From JBJXGE01 sp046154185 (lineage in GTDB: Bacteria > Planctomycetota > UBA8108 > UBA1146 > JAJFFE01): a DNA stretch of 64,000 nucleotides. Of this stretch, positions 35,466 to 45,361 are shown in pieces. The DNA is taken from NCBI GenBank assembly GCA_046154185.1, contig JBJXGE010000009.1:1-64000 (forward strand), written 5' to 3'. The notes below the pieces were generated by a model. It was not told the DNA's origin. It ran no database searches and worked only from the letters and a program-made list of their open reading frames with translations. Position numbers and translations under genes: made by a program. Position 1 is the first letter of the stretch. Each line of letters starts with the position of its first letter.

Positions 35466-38400
35466 GTGCATCGAGGACCGCAGCCAGCCGCAGCCAACAT
35501 CGCGATTGTGGGCGCATTGATTCTGTTCGCGATGTGCTTGAGTGTCCTTGCCGAAGAGCCGACCGCGGAACAAAAAGAAGCGCGCCAAGCACGCATCGAC
35601 CGCGCGATCGATTCCGGCATCGACTTTCTTGTGCGTGAGATGGAACGAAAACAAGTCGATGCCAACGGTCCTGGCCAAGTGGCGTTGGAATCCTATGCGC
35701 TCGTCGTTGCCGGAGTGTCCGGCGAGCATCCGGTCATCCAGAAAAACCTCGAGTACCTGAAGCGCACTGGCTTTGGGTCGCGCAACACTTATGTGCTCAC
35801 CTGTTGCGCCTTCTTGCTCGACGCCTTGATGGTTCAGCTCGAAACCGACTTTTTGATCACGAGTGGCGGCAAGTCGAAAAAGATCCCCGACGAATTGACG
35901 AGCCACTGGCGCGGCAAGTTTGCTGACGTGATCGAACTCGTGCAAAACGGCCAGAACACGTCCCGACTGTGGCGCTATGAGCCGAACGCTCGCGACTTCG
36001 ATTTGTCCTGCACTCAGTTCGCCGTGTTGGCGTTGGGTCTCGCGGCAAAGCGCGGCATCGCTACGCCGCGCGCGAATTGGGAGAAACTCATCGATGCAAT
36101 TCTCGATTTTCAACAAAAAGAAAGCGTGCTGACCAGCAAGCGCATCACGCTGTTGAGCGCGGAGGAACTTGCTGCACGGGGAGACGGTGTCACGCTCGAG
36201 CCCGAGCTCGAGGACGAGAAGGGCAAGGATGGGCAGCCGCGCTTGGGGAAACGCAAAACGGGCGGCGGCACCTCGGTCGCCGAACAACCGCGACCGCGCG
36301 ATCCCGTGGTTGGCCGCGAAGACATCGACGTTCGGGCGCGCGGCGTCGGGTATCACGTCACGGATCGACCGACATCGAGCTGGAATATGTCTTGCGCCGC
36401 TTTGTCATCACTGCTCGTCGCCGATGACTTGATGGGCGGCGAATTGCCAAAAGAGAAGCGGGACCGGCTGGCCGCTGGAATTCGTGATAACTACGGTTGG
36501 CTCATGGAGCATTGGACTCCGACACAGACACTCTACGGTATGTATAGTCTCGAGAAAGTTGGGGATATAGGTAACGTCAAACTTTTCGATGGCAACGACT
36601 GGTTTGCAATATTGTCGGATCACTTGGTCGCGCGGCAAGAAATGACCGGCCGCTGGAAGGGCCAGGGTGACTATGGCGAGAACGAGCGGGTGGCGACGGC
36701 GTTCGCGCTGCTGATTCTCAATCGCGCGACCTCGCTTTTGTCCGGCAACCAGAATCCCGCGGCGCGCGTCGTGTTGACGGGCACGAGCGGTGGCGAGCGC
36801 GAGCATAGCCGTTGGGTGCACGTGCCGGCGCTCGATACGTCGATCTATTATCCGCAACTGATTCGGACGATGGCGTTGCGCCCGAGCCCGCGACTTGCGG
36901 AACTGCTGGGTCTCGTGATCGCCGAGTTGCCGATCGACGAGCGGCCGGAGCTACTCACGGAGTTGGCGCAGGGCCGCGCTCGGACCACGACGCCGGCGCT
37001 CGGCAAATTGTTCAGCAACGTGATCAAAGAGATCACGGGCCGGGCCGAACTCGATGCTGCGGGTCTCGAGACGTGGCAACGCGAGTGGCGCCGGGTGCGC
37101 GCAATCGCGCGCTCGAAGCGCGCGGAGGACGCCGGCGAGCTGCTCGAGATTTATCAAAACGCCGGCGATTCGCTCCCGCTCAAGCGCGCGTGCCTCGCCG
37201 CCATCGTCGCCTTGCGCTGGCAACTCGCGGCGCCGGCGTTGCTGCGTGATCTCGAGCATACGAACGTCGACGTGCGCGTCGCTTCGTTCGAGACGCTGAA
37301 CGCGCTTTTTACGCGCGTACCGCCGGGCTTCGACGCGCATGCCAGCCCCGAAGCACGACGCGTCGCGCTGGAAAGCTTGCACGCTTGGTACGCGACCGAA
37401 AAAAGCGCTGTTATGGTTCGACTCGGCGAAGAGCACGAATTCGAGCCGCATCTCATTCCGTACTTGCGCGACGTGAAGCGGGCGGCGGGCATCTGCGAGC
37501 TTGGCCCCGCGAGCCGCATTTGCATCGAGGACACCGCGCTGCGTCGCGTGGCGGAAGCGTTTGCCAGCGACCTGCGCCGATTGTGCGGACTGCCGCTGCC
37601 AGTGGCGCTCTTGGAAGGTTCGACTCCGGGGCCGGCGAACGGCGACATTCGCCTCGCGCTCAGTGAGTCCAGCGCGGCAGAGAGCTACTCGATCGTCGTC
37701 GCGGACGCCATCGAGTTGCGGGCGCGCGAGCCATTGGCGATCGCGACGGGCGCCGCATCGCTGCTGCAATTGGTCACGAACTATGGCGGCCTGTGGGGTG
37801 TGCCGCGGTGGACCATCGAGGATGCGCCGCGCCTTGCCTATCGAGGTTTGTCGGTCGACATAGCCAGCGCGCCGCACACGCTCGCGGTGCTCGAGGACCT
37901 GATCGTGTTGTGCCGGTTCTACAAGATCCGCTATCTCGCGCTGCGGCTGGGCGGCGACCGGGCGTGCGCCTACGAGTCCAAAGCGCTGCCAGCGCTCGCC
38001 AACGGCACCCCCGAGTCCTTTCCGACGTTCTCCATTTCACAATTGCAGGAACTCGAGAACTTCGCGCGTGACCGCGGCATCGTCTTGACCGCCGAGTTCA
38101 GTTTGACGAGCCAAGCCGGCGCGCTCGTGCGCGCGATTCCAAGCCTCAAGATCGATGGCGCGCAAACGCGCGAGTTGAGCCACACCGTCAATTTTGCGAG
38201 CGAGCGCGCCGTGAAGGCGCTCGAGCCGTTGATCCAGGAGCTTTGCGAGCTCTTTCCGGCGGCACCGCACGTGCACCTCGTCGGTGTCGCGGTCGATGCG
38301 AAGTCGGCCGGCAAGGATCCGGACTTTCAACGGGCGCTGCGGGCCTCGAAGCTCGGCGATGTGGCCATCGACGACTTGCTGCGCAAGTACATCGTCCAGC

Positions 38401-39581
38401 TTCATGCGCTGGTTCGTGCGCGCGGCAAGCAGCTCGTGGTTTCCGATGCGTTTGCGCGCGCGTCTCATCCGAAGATCGTGGTGCCGAAAGATGTAGTCGT
38501 GTTAGCGCACGGCTCCAGCGATTACCCGCCGAGCGCGCTCGTCGAGGATGGCTACTCGATCATCAACGCGGCCGACGCACCTCTCCGGGTAACCGAAACG
38601 GCGCGCTGGATCGTCGATCGTTGGCTCGAATGGAAGTCGACGCGGTGGGGGAAACATGCGAGCCGTTGGTCCGACGTCCAATGGCAAGAACTCGCAGCAG
38701 GCGCCGACGCGGTCGGTGGACAATTGCGCGCCTGCGAACTGCGCGCGGCCGTCGAGTTGGAGAGTCTGAGAACTCGCGTGCCGGTCCTCGCCGACAAACT
38801 CTGGTCGAGCGTCGCGCGCGACGATGCGGACGAGTTTCGAACGCGGCTCGCCGCGACGGACGCGCTGCTGGGTCGACTCCTCGGGGTCGTGTCCTTCCAC
38901 TTCGATGGTCTCACCGACGCTATCGTCGCCGAGCCACGCGTGAATCTCTTCAAAGACGCGGTGCTGGTAGCGATGCGTTGTCGCACGCCCGGGGCGGAGA
39001 TCCGCTATACGCTCGACGGCAGCGCGCCGACCATGGGCTCGCTCGCGTATGCTGGTCCGCTGCGCATTTTCGAGAAAACGACCGTGCGCGCGATCGCGCT
39101 CACGCCCGCGGGTGAACCGCTCGGTTCCGCTTATGGGGCCTGCTTCGAGCGCGCCGGCCGCGCGGTCGAGAATCTCGCAACGGGGAAGCCGGTGCAATGC
39201 TCCGGCGGTACCGAGAAGGACCACGCGCCCGAGTTGGCGGTGGATGGGAAACGCGAGCTGGCGTCGAGTTGGTGGGCGTCGCCCGCGCCGCAGTGGCTGA
39301 TCGTCAATTTGCAAAAAACGCATCAGCTCGGCCGCATCGTCGTGTTTCCCTACTGGGACGGCAATCGGTCGTACCAATACCTCGTCGAGGTCTCGACGAA
39401 CGGCAAGACCTGGAAAGTCGTCGGCGATCGCCGCAACAATTCGGCCGCGGCGACTGAGCAGGGCGACAGTTTCGAGTTAGCGCCGCCCGTCGAGGCGCGA
39501 CTCGTGCGCATTACGCTGTTGAAGAACAGCGTGAACGCGGCGGTGCACCTCGTTGAGCTCGAAGTCCACGAAGCGAAGTAG
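35466..39581 (+). CDS. Large exported fusion: terpenoid-cyclase-like toroid, HEAT-like, GH20-like (degenerate), CHB and F5/8C domains
   Basis: A 1371-residue protein with an N-terminal signal (NIAIVGALILFAMCLSVLAEE). About residues 35-430 resemble the prenyltransferase/squalene-oxidase alpha-alpha toroid (GQVALESYALVVAGVSGEHP, TSSWNMSCAALSSLLVADDL, NERVATAFALLILNRAT), a layout seen in planctomycete secreted proteins. A HEAT-like region follows (LLRDLEHTNVDVRVASFETL). From about 690 comes a GH20 hexosaminidase-like unit, with the small N-terminal domain and then DAPRLAYRGLSVDIASAPHT at the barrel start. The expected H-x-G-G-D-E catalytic motif reads HLVGVAVDA near residue 937, so the Asp-Glu pair is missing. 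A chitobiase C-terminal-like domain (EIRYTLDGSAPTMGSLAYAG) and an F5/8C discoidin domain end the protein. GTG 35466 follows AAAGGG by six bases. Confidence 0.8.
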   Translation: MHRGPQPAAANIAIVGALILFAMCLSVLAEEPTAEQKEARQARIDRAIDSGIDFLVREMERKQVDANGPGQVALESYALVVAGVSGEHPVIQKNLEYLKRTGFGSRNTYVLTCCAFLLDALMVQLETDFLITSGGKSKKIPDELTSHWRGKFADVIELVQNGQNTSRLWRYEPNARDFDLSCTQFAVLALGLAAKRGIATPRANWEKLIDAILDFQQKESVLTSKRITLLSAEELAARGDGVTLEPELEDEKGKDGQPRLGKRKTGGGTSVAEQPRPRDPVVGREDIDVRARGVGYHVTDRPTSSWNMSCAALSSLLVADDLMGGELPKEKRDRLAAGIRDNYGWLMEHWTPTQTLYGMYSLEKVGDIGNVKLFDGNDWFAILSDHLVARQEMTGRWKGQGDYGENERVATAFALLILNRATSLLSGNQNPAARVVLTGTSGGEREHSRWVHVPALDTSIYYPQLIRTMALRPSPRLAELLGLVIAELPIDERPELLTELAQGRARTTTPALGKLFSNVIKEITGRAELDAAGLETWQREWRRVRAIARSKRAEDAGELLEIYQNAGDSLPLKRACLAAIVALRWQLAAPALLRDLEHTNVDVRVASFETLNALFTRVPPGFDAHASPEARRVALESLHAWYATEKSAVMVRLGEEHEFEPHLIPYLRDVKRAAGICELGPASRICIEDTALRRVAEAFASDLRRLCGLPLPVALLEGSTPGPANGDIRLALSESSAAESYSIVVADAIELRAREPLAIATGAASLLQLVTNYGGLWGVPRWTIEDAPRLAYRGLSVDIASAPHTLAVLEDLIVLCRFYKIRYLALRLGGDRACAYESKALPALANGTPESFPTFSISQLQELENFARDRGIVLTAEFSLTSQAGALVRAIPSLKIDGAQTRELSHTVNFASERAVKALEPLIQELCELFPAAPHVHLVGVAVDAKSAGKDPDFQRALRASKLGDVAIDDLLRKYIVQLHALVRARGKQLVVSDAFARASHPKIVVPKDVVVLAHGSSDYPPSALVEDGYSIINAADAPLRVTETARWIVDRWLEWKSTRWGKHASRWSDVQWQELAAGADAVGGQLRACELRAAVELESLRTRVPVLADKLWSSVARDDADEFRTRLAATDALLGRLLGVVSFHFDGLTDAIVAEPRVNLFKDAVLVAMRCRTPGAEIRYTLDGSAPTMGSLAYAGPLRIFEKTTVRAIALTPAGEPLGSAYGACFERAGRAVENLATGKPVQCSGGTEKDHAPELAVDGKRELASSWWASPAPQWLIVNLQKTHQLGRIVVFPYWDGNRSYQYLVEVSTNGKTWKVVGDRRNNSAAATEQGDSFELAPPVEARLVRITLLKNSVNAAVHLVELEVHEAK

Positions 39582-39600
39582 GGACCCTAAAGCGCTTCGT
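39568..39600. terminator. Palindromic stem-loop between convergent genes
   Basis: ACGAAGCG (39568-39575) pairs with CGCTTCGT (39593-39600), and inside it TAGGG/CCCTA forms a second palindrome. It overlaps the stop of the fusion-protein gene and faces the end of the convergent lipoprotein gene. A bidirectional terminator is plausible although no T-run follows. Confidence 0.4.
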
Positions 39601-39604
39601 CCAC

Positions 39605-42565
39605 TCAGTTGTTCAGGGCGCCCGCCGCGATCCAACAACGCACCATGAAACTGTAGGCGCCGAGCGTGAACATCGCGTCGCCACACGCCTGCGTTCCCTC
39701 GAGCTTGTGGACGAGATAGCTATTGTCAGGATCGAAGGGTTCCACGTACGGAAGGCCGAAGCAGAAACTCGGAACGCCAACCATGTTGGCGTACGCGGCC
39801 GCCTGCGTGCCGAGAAACGGCGCTTGAGCGCCGGTGTGGCACGCGGCGCCTTCACAACTCGCGGCGATCTGCTGATAGAGAAACGCAAACGTCGGTCCGA
39901 TCGCCGTCACCGTTGCGACGGTCGAGCAACTGCTGCTGACGCCGAGCGTGTCGGTCACGGTCAGCTCGACCGTGAAAACGCCCGTGGTCGCGAATGTGTG
40001 AGTGACGATGGCGCCGGTGGCGGTCGTGCCGTCGCCGAAATCCCACGCATAGCTCGCAATAGCATCGAAGCCGTCGAGTTCTACCGAGCCGGACCCATCA
40101 AAATAAGCGGGGCAGGTTGTCGTCGCTGCAATCGCTGGACCGGCCGAGCAAATCGGTGGTTGATTGACGACGATCTGCACCGTCGCCGTGCAACTGTTCG
40201 TAGCGCCGGCAAAATCGGTGACTGTCAGCGTCACCGTGTAGACGCCAACCGCGGCGTACTCATACTGCAGCGTCATGCCTTCGGCGCCGGCGGTTCCATC
40301 GCCAAAATCCCATTCGTAGAGCGCGATACCGTCGTCTTCGTCGACGTCGAACGACTGCGATCCGTCGAGCGTGAACGGCACGCCGAAAGCTGCGATTGCT
40401 GGCACGCCGATTTCGCAGGTCGGTTCGTGATTGCGTTTGAGAACCAGCAACAATTCCGGCGTTGCATCGGCGGCGCCGAGATTTGTCGCGTCAGTTTGAA
40501 ACCGCACCACGCCGCCGCTATAGCCCAACCCATCGCGAAACGCGGCGAAGCGCGCATTGCGGCTCGCTCCATCGCCGTCGGTGCCTTCGGCCGCGATGCT
40601 GATGCGCGAGAGTTCGAACACACCGTCGGACCAGTAGCGACTCAAGTCGACCAGATGCACGTCCTCGACGGCGTTGCGGTCCTTGGGACGAACACCGTCG
40701 ATGTTGCTCGCAAAACTGTGGAAGGCGAGTGCGTCACCGGTCGGGCTGAAACTCGGCGCCAATGAACGCGCGTTCGCGGCCGACCCGTTCGGTTGGCGAC
40801 TGACAAGCAGGGTCCGCGCGCCATCGCTGTCGTGGAGATAGATGTTCGTTTCGGGCAAGGCGCCGTTCGCCGCGACCAAGTTGCGTTTGTTGGACTCAAA
40901 CGCGATCAGCGTGCGAGCCGTCAAAGGGTCGCGATAAATGCTCGCGTGACGTGAGCCGCCACCCATCGCTTGGGCGCCGCCCGTCTGCAAACTCGCGCGC
41001 ACAAGCGGCGCCGGCGCCCCGGTCACGACGTCGAGAGCGGCATAGTAGATGTCGCGCACGCCGTCGCTATCGGCGGTCGCGACGATGTCGCTGGCGTCGC
41101 TTTCGAAGGCAATCGCCGCGCCGTTCACGCTGATAGCCGGCGCCAGCGATGTGCCGTTTGCTCCCTCCGTGGGGCCGAGCGCACTGCTGCGGCTCACGAG
41201 CTGCCGGCTGCTTGCGATGAGATCGTGCAGGAAGATGTCACTCGCATCGGCGCCGTTGTGATCGACGAAGCCGGCGATGAAATTTGTCGCGCGCGACTGA
41301 AACGCGATGCGCGCGCCATTCTCCGCGATCACCGGCGCCGCGCTATCGCCGTTCCCGCCGGAATTCGCGGCGCCGATCGCCGACGAGACTAAGAAGGTAG
41401 CCGCTGGTCGCAATTCGAGGTTAATGGCTTGCGTCGTCGGTGCGCCCGATGGGTCTTCGTCGACGAAGACATCGATGACGGCGCGATAAATGTCGGCGTT
41501 GGTGACGACGGCCGGCGCCGTCCGCAAATTACTCGCGCGCGAAGTGAAGGCGACAAAGAGCGTGCCGGCGGGATTGGTTGCCGCGGGATTGTTCGGGTCG
41601 AAACTCGCATTCGACACGTAGACGACGCTGGGGGTCGCCGAGTCCGCGTTGCCGCTCGAGCTCGTCGCACCGCTTTGCGCCTGCGACACGAGGACGATGT
41701 CGCGAACGGAACTCGCCGTCGAACATTCGAATCCGCCGGCGGCCCAAGCATCGATTTGCTGGTCCCATTGCTCGAGGCTGACGGACGCGGGTCCGCCCGC
41801 CGCGACTGCGCCGCTCATGGGAACGGTCGCTCGATCGATGGCCCACTGAATGAGGTCATCGGTTTTCAAGTGCTCGACGATATCGCCCGGAAAGGCCATC
41901 AACATGGCGCAGAGTTCGGCATTGGTCTTGTTGCGAAAATCGAGACCGAACGGTGCGCGCCACGCGATTCCGCCGGTGACCGACGGCGAGTGACAGTCCG
42001 CGCAACCATCGTTAGTGCCGGGATAGCCGCCCAAGTGATTGGGCACTGCCGTGGGACTCTCGTGAAAACCGTGGCAACGTTGGCAACGTTGGTCGCGAAA
42101 CGTATTCACGAGCGCTTGGCTGAAAGCCGCCGGCGCGCCACCCGACACTGTGTTCTCGAGCGCCGCCACGAAGACATCGGCGACGCCATTGGTATCGACG
42201 GGCGCGGGTATGTTGCGCACGAGCGGTTGACCCGCGCCGTCGGCGTTGTCGGCGGCGGCAGCGGTCGAGAACGCGAAGAACAGGAGTTCGCGGTCCGGTC
42301 GACCACCAGCGCCTGGGATCAGCGCGGCTGCAATCGCCGTATCCGTTACCGGCGCAGTCAACGCGACACCCGGATCGAACCCCAAAGCACTGTTCGCGCT
42401 CGGGACATTCGCTTCTGGCGAGACGTTGTTCGTCTTGTTGCCGAGACCCGATGTGCACGCGACGATGCCGACCAAGCACGACGTCGTCAGACTCAGGAGT
42501 CCAACGATGACGTTCGAGCGGTAGCGGCGTTCACGCGCCGTCGCCAGTTTTCCTCTGTTCCGCAT
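39605..42565 (-). CDS. Haem-binding lipoprotein with beta-propeller and two PKD domains
   Basis: A 986-residue protein. The N-terminal lipobox lies in SLTTSCLVGIVACTSG. Two c-type haem motifs sit near residue 160-190 (RCQRCHGFHE and GCADCHSPS). A long beta-propeller-like region of TolB/WD character follows (SVNGAAIAFESDASDIVATA, PTGDALAFHSFASNIDGV). Two PKD domains come next (ALYEWDFGDGTAGAEG, ASYAWDFGDGTTATGA). The C-terminus is a planctomycete-type cytochrome domain with an unusual C-x4-CH (SCEGAACHTG), a DPDNSYLVHKLEGT segment and WIAAGALNN end. ATG 42565 is preceded by GAGGAGAG. Electron transfer or haem sensing at the cell surface is likely, but the partner is unknown. Confidence 0.82.
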   Translation of the reverse strand: MRNRGKLATARERRYRSNVIVGLLSLTTSCLVGIVACTSGLGNKTNNVSPEANVPSANSALGFDPGVALTAPVTDTAIAAALIPGAGGRPDRELLFFAFSTAAAADNADGAGQPLVRNIPAPVDTNGVADVFVAALENTVSGGAPAAFSQALVNTFRDQRCQRCHGFHESPTAVPNHLGGYPGTNDGCADCHSPSVTGGIAWRAPFGLDFRNKTNAELCAMLMAFPGDIVEHLKTDDLIQWAIDRATVPMSGAVAAGGPASVSLEQWDQQIDAWAAGGFECSTASSVRDIVLVSQAQSGATSSSGNADSATPSVVYVSNASFDPNNPAATNPAGTLFVAFTSRASNLRTAPAVVTNADIYRAVIDVFVDEDPSGAPTTQAINLELRPAATFLVSSAIGAANSGGNGDSAAPVIAENGARIAFQSRATNFIAGFVDHNGADASDIFLHDLIASSRQLVSRSSALGPTEGANGTSLAPAISVNGAAIAFESDASDIVATADSDGVRDIYYAALDVVTGAPAPLVRASLQTGGAQAMGGGSRHASIYRDPLTARTLIAFESNKRNLVAANGALPETNIYLHDSDGARTLLVSRQPNGSAANARSLAPSFSPTGDALAFHSFASNIDGVRPKDRNAVEDVHLVDLSRYWSDGVFELSRISIAAEGTDGDGASRNARFAAFRDGLGYSGGVVRFQTDATNLGAADATPELLLVLKRNHEPTCEIGVPAIAAFGVPFTLDGSQSFDVDEDDGIALYEWDFGDGTAGAEGMTLQYEYAAVGVYTVTLTVTDFAGATNSCTATVQIVVNQPPICSAGPAIAATTTCPAYFDGSGSVELDGFDAIASYAWDFGDGTTATGAIVTHTFATTGVFTVELTVTDTLGVSSSCSTVATVTAIGPTFAFLYQQIAASCEGAACHTGAQAPFLGTQAAAYANMVGVPSFCFGLPYVEPFDPDNSYLVHKLEGTQACGDAMFTLGAYSFMVRCWIAAGALNN

Positions 42566-42591
42566 TCGGCGGCTCTCCTCGTGTCTGCGCT

Positions 42592-43410
42592 TCAAAAAGT
42601 GAAACCAACGCCGGTCGTGATCCAGACATTGTCGGGCGAGATGTCTATGAGCTCAAACCAGTCGCGCAAGTCGTCGTCGAGAATCGTCGACGCCGCGAGA
42701 CCGAGCGAAAAGGTCGTGTTTGCGTTGTAATCGTAAAAGAGCGTGCCGGCCGCGCGCAGGTCGGAGAATCCACTCTCGTCCAAACCGTAGGTCCAATCCG
42801 AGTGGTTGTCGTCCGAGTACCCGAGTGACAACTTCACCAACGCACGCACCGGGTCGATAGGAGGTAGCGCAAGCGCGCGCTCAATTGCGGTGTTTAGGTA
42901 GTAGCCATCGACTTCGTCCCAGTCGATGTCTGCGCGGAAGCTTGGATAGAGTCCGAACGGGATCTCGTGGCCCACGACGCCGAAAACTTCCGTCGTGGTA
43001 CCGCGCACGCCATTCGGAAACTCCGAGCCGTCCGGCAACACGTAACTGATGACCCCGCCGCGCAAATCGAACCCGCCGACTTGCCGCGCGTAGGCGGCCG
43101 TGAGGTCGACCTCTGTGAACTTGCCGCCATGTCCTTTTGGGAACCACGCATCGCCGACGCTGTCGCCGAGATCGAGATTGCCCCACGCGCCGAACTGCAC
43201 CGCGCCGCCAAAGCGATCCGCGAGGTCGGTGCGCAATTCGCTCTGCCAGACGCCGCGTTCATTCTCGACCATGCCGCGATGGTTGTATTGCGAAGCGAAC
43301 TGAGTATTGATGCGTGCCACCGGAGTCGTACCTTCTGGAATCAAGCACCCACTCAACCAGCACGGAAGCAACAAACACGGCAGGAAACAAAGTGCGGAAT
43401 TGTATCGCAT
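42592..43410 (-). CDS. Putative outer-membrane beta-barrel lipoprotein
   Basis: A 272-residue exported protein. A lipobox-like signal (LCFLPCLLLPCWLSGCLIP) is followed by beta-rich, aromatic and Asp/Gly-rich sequence with alternating amphipathic strands (FASQYNHRGMVENERGVWQS, AAYARQVGGFDLRGGVISYV, AGTLFYDYNANTTFSLGLAA) and a C-terminal Phe (VWITTGVGFTF), as in outer-membrane barrels. The opening strands recall TorF-type putative porins. It lies 26 bp upstream of the haem lipoprotein gene on the same strand and is probably cotranscribed, suggesting a functional pair. ATG 43422 is a slightly longer alternative. Confidence 0.7.
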   Translation of the reverse strand: MRYNSALCFLPCLLLPCWLSGCLIPEGTTPVARINTQFASQYNHRGMVENERGVWQSELRTDLADRFGGAVQFGAWGNLDLGDSVGDAWFPKGHGGKFTEVDLTAAYARQVGGFDLRGGVISYVLPDGSEFPNGVRGTTTEVFGVVGHEIPFGLYPSFRADIDWDEVDGYYLNTAIERALALPPIDPVRALVKLSLGYSDDNHSDWTYGLDESGFSDLRAAGTLFYDYNANTTFSLGLAASTILDDDLRDWFELIDISPDNVWITTGVGFTF

Positions 43411-43633
43411 GAATTCGCTCATTCCGGGCTTCGCAGGTCGAAGCGTCGCCGCAGCGTGGCGCAACGTGCACGGTTTCTTCCGCGGCGGCTTTTCGCAAGT
43501 AGCCTTGCCGCTTGAGGGTGGCATTGCAAGCGCGGAATCGCGAGTGATAGCATGCGACGCACATTCTGATTGTGCGGACGCACTTGAGTGATGGCCGGGC
43601 TGGGCTCGTCTAGAACGGGCCGCGAAGTCACTC

Positions 43634-45361
43634 GTGCAAACTCTCAGCGGATCGGGCCACCGATTGACTTCAAATCGTCGCGTATCAATTCTGCTTTTCG
43701 TGTCGATGGCGCTGACAGGCGCCGGCTGCTCCGGGCTGCGCTTCGTCGAAAACTATCCGAGCGGGAAGCTGCGCAAATCCGGCATGACCGCGCTCAACGG
43801 CGATCAGATCGGCGAGTGGACTTTCTATTACGAGAATGGCAATCGGCAAGCACAGGGTTCGTACGTAAAAGACATCCAAGAGGGCGATTGGAGTTATTGG
43901 TTTCCAAACGGTGAGCTGGAGATGCAAGGCGCCTTTCGTGGTGAACGCAGGTCGGGGCGTTGGCGGTATTTTCATCCGAGCGGTTTGCCGCGCGCGCAAG
44001 GACAATTCGAGGACGGGCGCGAAGCGGGAAAATGGACGTTTTGGAACGTGCAAGGGGAGCGCGATCAGCGCGGCGACTACGCGCGCGGCAAGCAGACATT
44101 GCGATGGACTTTTTGGCATCCGGGCGGACAGAAGAAAGCCGAAGGCTATTTCCTGAATGGCCTCAAAGTTGGCGGTTGGGCCTTTTGGGACAAGGCCGGG
44201 CAACCGTCCGCAAAGATGTATGCGATGCCACCCGGCATGCAGCTCGTGCGAGAAGTTTGGGAAGATTCTGACTCGGTGCGGCGCGAGGGGTTCATTCTCG
44301 CCGGCATCCCAGAAGGTCGATGGGTCACGTGGCACCAAGGCGGCACGCGACGACTGGACGGAGAATTTTCGAAAGGCGAAGCCGTCGGAAATTGGACTGC
44401 GTGGTCGCCATCCGGTCAGCCGATCGCGTCGGGGCCGGTCGTGGACGCGCGGCCGACCGGGGATTGGCGCGTGTGGCGGAGCGGCTCCGAAGGAGTTTGG
44501 AAACCTGAGAATATCCGCCCGCCGAGCGGATTTGCCGCCGAGTGGACGGCGGATTCGACGGCGGAGACGCACGCGGTCGACGCGCTGATCGATGCATGGT
44601 TGGCCGAGGCGGCCTCGCCGTTCGAAACCGAGGCAGTACTTGCGGTCGTTGAACCGAGCATCGCAACGGCACCGTCGCCGGAGATTGAAAAAGCGACGGA
44701 GACGCGCCAGGTCGTGCCGATCCGCGCGCAGCCGTGGACGGTGCGCGAAGAGCGCAATCTCGACAAGTACATCAACAGCTACGGCAGTTCGCCGCGACCC
44801 GGCACGCCCGGTGGGGCGGACCGCTACGGTCCCGTGGCGCCGGTCGCGCAACAAAAGGGCAATACGAAACTCTCCGAACAAATCGTCGGCAAGCCGCTCC
44901 CGCGCACGACCTTTCGCGCGGCGGATGGCAAAGATCTCGAACTCAAGAGTTTTCACGGCCGTCGCAAAGTGCTGTTCGTCATCTTGCGGGGCTTCGCCGG
45001 ACAAGTGTGCGTGTATTGCACGGCGCAGACTAAGGCGCTTGCGCCGGAAGCCGCGCGCTTCGAGGCGCTCAATACCGAAGTGGTCGTGATGTTTCCGGGG
45101 CCCGAGAGCGGCCTCGATGCTTTTCTCGAAGCGTACCGACGAACGTTTGGCGATACCGAAGCGCCGCCGTATCGCCTCGTCTATGACCCAGACCTCGAGT
45201 TCGTCGAAGCGCTGGGGCTGAAATCGAGTCTCGCGTTTCCGACCGCGCTGATCATCGACGAGGCGGGCATCGTGCGGGATGCGTACGTCGGACAGAACAT
45301 CGCCGATCGACCATCCGCGAAGGCTCTCATCGAGAAGTTGGAGGCCTTGCGCGGGAAATGA
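43634..45361 (+). CDS. Lipoprotein with YwqK/MORN-like repeats fused to a redoxin domain
   Basis: A 575-residue protein. Signal and lipobox: RVSILLFVSMALTGAGCSG. Residues about 30-300 contain roughly ten short repeats of the YwqK/MORN_2 type, 'G.W..w..nG....G.y..g' (GEWTFYYENGNRQAQGSYVK, GDWSYWFPNGELEMQGAFRG, GKWTFWNVQGERDQRGDYAR). A variable linker follows, then a C-terminal AhpC/TSA-type redoxin domain (LSEQIVGKPLPRTTFRAADG, RKVLFVILRGFAGQVCVYCT) with a CVYC pair instead of the usual thioredoxin WCxxC. The fusion is unusual. GTG 43634 was taken; TTG 43664 gives a shorter leader. It overlaps the downstream kinase gene by 4 bp. Confidence 0.82.
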   Translation: MQTLSGSGHRLTSNRRVSILLFVSMALTGAGCSGLRFVENYPSGKLRKSGMTALNGDQIGEWTFYYENGNRQAQGSYVKDIQEGDWSYWFPNGELEMQGAFRGERRSGRWRYFHPSGLPRAQGQFEDGREAGKWTFWNVQGERDQRGDYARGKQTLRWTFWHPGGQKKAEGYFLNGLKVGGWAFWDKAGQPSAKMYAMPPGMQLVREVWEDSDSVRREGFILAGIPEGRWVTWHQGGTRRLDGEFSKGEAVGNWTAWSPSGQPIASGPVVDARPTGDWRVWRSGSEGVWKPENIRPPSGFAAEWTADSTAETHAVDALIDAWLAEAASPFETEAVLAVVEPSIATAPSPEIEKATETRQVVPIRAQPWTVREERNLDKYINSYGSSPRPGTPGGADRYGPVAPVAQQKGNTKLSEQIVGKPLPRTTFRAADGKDLELKSFHGRRKVLFVILRGFAGQVCVYCTAQTKALAPEAARFEALNTEVVVMFPGPESGLDAFLEAYRRTFGDTEAPPYRLVYDPDLEFVEALGLKSSLAFPTALIIDEAGIVRDAYVGQNIADRPSAKALIEKLEALRGK

